The position numbers and the translations under genes were made by a program. Under the pieces are notes generated by a model that did no database searches, was not told the origin of the DNA, and worked only from the letters and a program-made list of their open reading frames with translations. A DNA stretch of 64,000 nt from Pelomonas sp. Root1444 (GTDB lineage Bacteria > Pseudomonadota > Gammaproteobacteria > Burkholderiales > Burkholderiaceae_C). Below are positions 60,378-64,000 of the stretch, one piece after another. The DNA lies in NCBI RefSeq assembly GCF_001426885.1, contig NZ_LMFP01000029.1:137089-201088 (forward strand), in the 5' to 3' direction. Each line of letters begins with the position of its first letter. Positions within the stretch are counted from its first letter, which is position 1.

Positions 60378-60393
60378 CCCATACCCGTCGTCC

Positions 60394-61971
60394 TCATTTC
60401 TGCGCCTTGGCGGACAACCGCAGGTTGATCAACGACAACGCCGCCACGAGGAAGAAGATCAACGTCGAGATCGCTGCCGCCAGCCCGAAGTCCGAACCCG
60501 AGTCGCGGAAGGCGATGCGGTAGGTGTAGCTGACGAGGATGTCGGTCTGGCCCGCCGGCAGCTTGGTGGACAGGAAGTCCGGCCGGCCGTCGGTCAGCAG
60601 CGCGATCAGCACGAAGTTGTTGAAGTTGAACGCGAAGGCGCTGACGAGCAGCGGCGCCAGCGGCTTGATGATGAGCGGCGCGGTGATCTTGAAGAAGTTG
60701 GTCGCGGGGCTGGCGCCGGCCAGGGCCGAGGCTTCGTACAGGTCGGCCGGGATGGACTTCAACAGCCCCGAGCACAGGATCATCACGTACGGATAACCCA
60801 GCCAGACGTTGACGATGACGAGCATGGTCTTGGCCAGCAGCGGGTCCGCGAACCAGGCCGGCTTGACGCCGAACAGCGCGTCGAGGATGGCATTGATCTC
60901 GCCGAAGTTCTGGTTGAACAAGCCCTTGAAGACGAGGATGGAGATGAAGCCCGGCACGGCGTACGGCAGGAACAGCAGCGTGCGGTAGGTGGTGCGGAAC
61001 TTCATGCCTTCCCAGTTCAGCATCACGGCGAACAGCATGCCGATGGCGGTGGCGAAGAAGACCGTGAGCGCCGAGAACACCACCGTCCACGTGAAGATGG
61101 ACAGGAAGGGCCCCCGGAACTCGGCATCGAACAGCATGCGGGCGTAGTTCGCCGCGCCGATGAATGCCTTGAAGCCAGGCTGCAGCACGTCGCCGCTGCC
61201 CGACTCGAAGAAGCCGGTGTCGCGGTTGGGCTTGAAGACGACGCCATCGGCCATGCGGGTCAGGCTGCCGTCGTCGTTGGCCGTCCATTGCGGCTTGACG
61301 GGGCCGAATTCACGCAGGCCGAGGTAGCGCAGTTCGGTCTTGTCGGGCAGCACCAGCACCAGCCCGGCCAGCGCGTCGCGGTGCTTGATCAGCTCGGGCA
61401 AGGGCAGGGCGGCGCCGTGCGTCGTGGCCGCCTGCGGGGCTGCAAGGTCCACGCGCAAGTCCTTGCCGGCGCGCAGTGCCAGGGGCGGGGATACCCAGCG
61501 CGGCGCCGGCTCGCCCTCGGCCTGCAGCGCCAGGCGGTACTCGGTGCCGCTGGCATGCAGGCTGTAGCCGAGCACCTGGTCCTCGACGGCATCGTGCTGC
61601 TCCAGCAGGTACTCGCGCACGCGGCTCTCGCTGAGCAGGTGGGTGCTGGAGTAGTTGGTGAAGCCGATCTGCGCCGTGTAGACCAGCGGGAAGGCGATGA
61701 ACACCAGCATGCCGGCGATGCCGGGGAAGAGGTAGCGCCAGGCGAAGCCGTCGCGGCTCAGATAGACGTAGAAGCCGGCCGTGAACAGCACCAGCAGCCC
61801 GGCGGCCCAGGCGGCCTGGCCGGTCGTGTAAATGGCGAAGACGAGGTAGAGCGCGGCAACGATGGCCGCGAGGACCGCCGGCCAGCGCAGCCAACGGCCC
61901 AGCTTTTCGGTGAACGTGGGGGGCAGCGTCGAGTAGGCGCCCTGGCCGAGGGAGGAGGGCAAGGCGGTCAT
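60394..61971 (-). CDS. malF: Maltose/maltodextrin ABC transporter permease MalF
   Basis: 525 residues, about eight membrane helices as in enteric MalF. The large periplasmic loop between helices 3 and 4 (about residues 115-265) is the MalF P2-type domain that meets MalE. The EAA loop YEASALAGASPATNFFKITAPLI near residue 400 contacts MalK. Its ATG overlaps the malE stop by 4 nt. Followed by the inverted-repeat element. Confidence 0.95.
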   Translation of the reverse strand: MTALPSSLGQGAYSTLPPTFTEKLGRWLRWPAVLAAIVAALYLVFAIYTTGQAAWAAGLLVLFTAGFYVYLSRDGFAWRYLFPGIAGMLVFIAFPLVYTAQIGFTNYSSTHLLSESRVREYLLEQHDAVEDQVLGYSLHASGTEYRLALQAEGEPAPRWVSPPLALRAGKDLRVDLAAPQAATTHGAALPLPELIKHRDALAGLVLVLPDKTELRYLGLREFGPVKPQWTANDDGSLTRMADGVVFKPNRDTGFFESGSGDVLQPGFKAFIGAANYARMLFDAEFRGPFLSIFTWTVVFSALTVFFATAIGMLFAVMLNWEGMKFRTTYRTLLFLPYAVPGFISILVFKGLFNQNFGEINAILDALFGVKPAWFADPLLAKTMLVIVNVWLGYPYVMILCSGLLKSIPADLYEASALAGASPATNFFKITAPLIIKPLAPLLVSAFAFNFNNFVLIALLTDGRPDFLSTKLPAGQTDILVSYTYRIAFRDSGSDFGLAAAISTLIFFLVAALSLINLRLSAKAQK

Positions 61972-63139
61972 TTGTTCAGCAGCATCCGCGCGGCGGCGCC
62001 GTCGAGCGCGTCCTTCGGTGATTGCAGTCCGTTGGTGATGGCCTCCAGCGCCGCGTCCATCGCGGTCCAGAAGCGACCCACCTCGGGGATGTTCGGAATG
62101 GGCGCGCCGTTGCGCGCGTTGGTCATGCTCGCCTTGATCAGCGGGTTGACCGACAGCTCGGCATAGAAGGCCTTGTTGGCCGGCACACCGAGGGCGACGT
62201 CGGCATCAAGCACCTTCAGTGCCGCGGGGCGCATCAGGTGGTTCTCGATGAACTCCTTGGCGATGTCCTTGTTCTTGCTCGGCGCGGAGATCATGCAGCC
62301 CAGCACGCCGACGAAGCTCTGGCTCGGCTTGCCGGCGACGACGGCCGGAATGGGCGCCACGCCGAAGTCGATCCTGGCCTTCTTCGCGTTGTCCCAGGCC
62401 CAGGGGCCGGAGATCATCATGGCCACCTCGCCCCGGGCGAAGGCCGATTCCATCTCGGCGTAGCGTGCGCCCTTGGGCATGTGGCCGTCCTTCACGAGGC
62501 GCTCGAGCATTCGCGCCCCGGCCAGCGCGCCCTCGTTGTTCACGTCGACCTTGCGGGCGTCGAAATCGCCCTGCGCATCACGGCCGAAGATGACGCCGCC
62601 GGCACCGGCCAGCATGGGCCAGGTGAAGAAGCTCTTGTTGTAGTCCCAGAGCACGGCGCTCTTGCCCTGCGCCTTGAGCTTCCTGTCGAGGGCGATGACG
62701 TCGTCCCAGGTGGCGGGCGGGTTCGGCGCCAGCGCCTTGTTGTAGATGAGGCCGGTCGTCTCGATGGCGATGGGGTAGCCCCAGATGCGGCCGCGGTAGC
62801 TCAGCGCCGCCCACGCGGTGTCCTCGGACTCGGCCCTGAGCCGTGCCGACGGGCGCAGCGGCGTCAGCAGGCCGGCCTTGGCCCATTCGCCGATGCGGTC
62901 GTGCGGCCAGCAGAAGATGTCGGGGCCCTTGCCGGCGCCCGCGGCCTGCTGGAACTTGTCGGTGGGGTCGACCGGATGCTCCACGACGACCTTGACGCCC
63001 GAGACCTTCTCGAACGCGTCGCCCACCTTCTGCAGGCCGTTGTAGGCCTTGTCGCCGTTGATCCAGACGAGCAGGCGCGGCGATTCCGCCAGTGCGGGGC
63101 CCGCCACCAAAGCCGCCGCGGCCAACAGGGTTCGGAACT

Positions 63140-63143
<4 letters not shown>
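61968..63143 (-). CDS. malE: Maltose/maltodextrin-binding protein MalE
   Basis: 391 residues. Signal peptide to about residue 19 (AGPALA-ESP), then [34 protein letters not shown] and [20 protein letters not shown], the MalE pattern; [13 protein letters not shown] and the late [20 protein letters not shown] match enteric MalE closely. It delivers maltodextrins to MalFG. Overlaps malK (4 nt) upstream and malF (4 nt) downstream. Confidence 0.96.

Positions 63144-64000
<857 letters not shown>

Noticed and set aside
60313-62166. 617-codon + strand open frame across malF
   Set aside because: Asp/Glu/Gln/Arg-rich shadow of malF with no domain.

Overview
The window is high-GC DNA with betaproteobacterial gene content. 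Several features point to Burkholderiales, most likely the Roseateles/Rubrivivax/Leptothrix group: an EF-P with the Arg32-type loop next to its EarP rhamnosyltransferase, a YgfZ/MltG/Tmk/HolB/PilZ/TatD block, a glucokinase fused to an RpiR regulator, and a PEP-CTERM protein. The genus is inferred from gene content only. I saw no insertion sequence, prophage or CRISPR array; this is chromosomal core with carbohydrate-use loci.

Layout. 1-7.5 kb: a chemotaxis receptor (cut by the left edge), an iron-containing alcohol dehydrogenase, a translationally coupled trio (S10 peptidase lipoprotein, HSL-type esterase, thioesterase-acetyltransferase fusion), a ParE-type toxin-antitoxin pair, DUF4936 and YgfZ. 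7.6-12.5 kb: mltG-tmk-holB-pilZ-tatD-ankyrin operon. 12.5-17.9 kb: efp and earP, divergent uvrC, a TonB-C lipoprotein, pgsA, hupB and tRNA-Val. 18-20.9 kb: ppiD, tRNA-His and a PEP-CTERM protein behind a sigma-54 promoter. 21-32.9 kb: a cysteine desulfurase/metallo-beta-lactamase/rhodanese triple fusion, an FAD oxidoreductase, a TonB receptor with a LacI-like palindrome, a Bcr/CflA transporter behind a structured leader resembling the SAH riboswitch, DUF3616, an aminopeptidase P and a nitronate monooxygenase-like protein. 33-40.9 kb: kynBUA (tryptophan to anthranilate) with an orphan amino-acid-type binding protein, a GH12 glucanase, and LysR/glutaryl-CoA dehydrogenase. 40.9-46.9 kb: DUF6624, then macA-macB-outer-membrane factor-glutaminyl cyclase.

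47-64 kb reads as one alpha-glucan/glucose unit. It holds a glucokinase-RpiR fusion, a second glucokinase, a TonB receptor with a flavin-dependent halogenase homologue and an SDR protein, and a convergent malK-malE-malF-malG-GH13 operon. Three 15-bp TGTAG-N5-CTAC(A/C) palindromes sit before the two glucokinases and the TonB receptor and look like operators for the RpiR-type regulator encoded there. The probable flow is outer-membrane uptake of maltodextrin, exported GH13 cleavage, MalEFGK import, then glucose phosphorylation.

Most notable: the SAH-riboswitch-like leader in front of an MFS exporter, the shared HexR-like operators, the triple sulfur-enzyme fusion, the sigma-54/PEP-CTERM link, and a nested inverted-repeat element splitting malF from malG.
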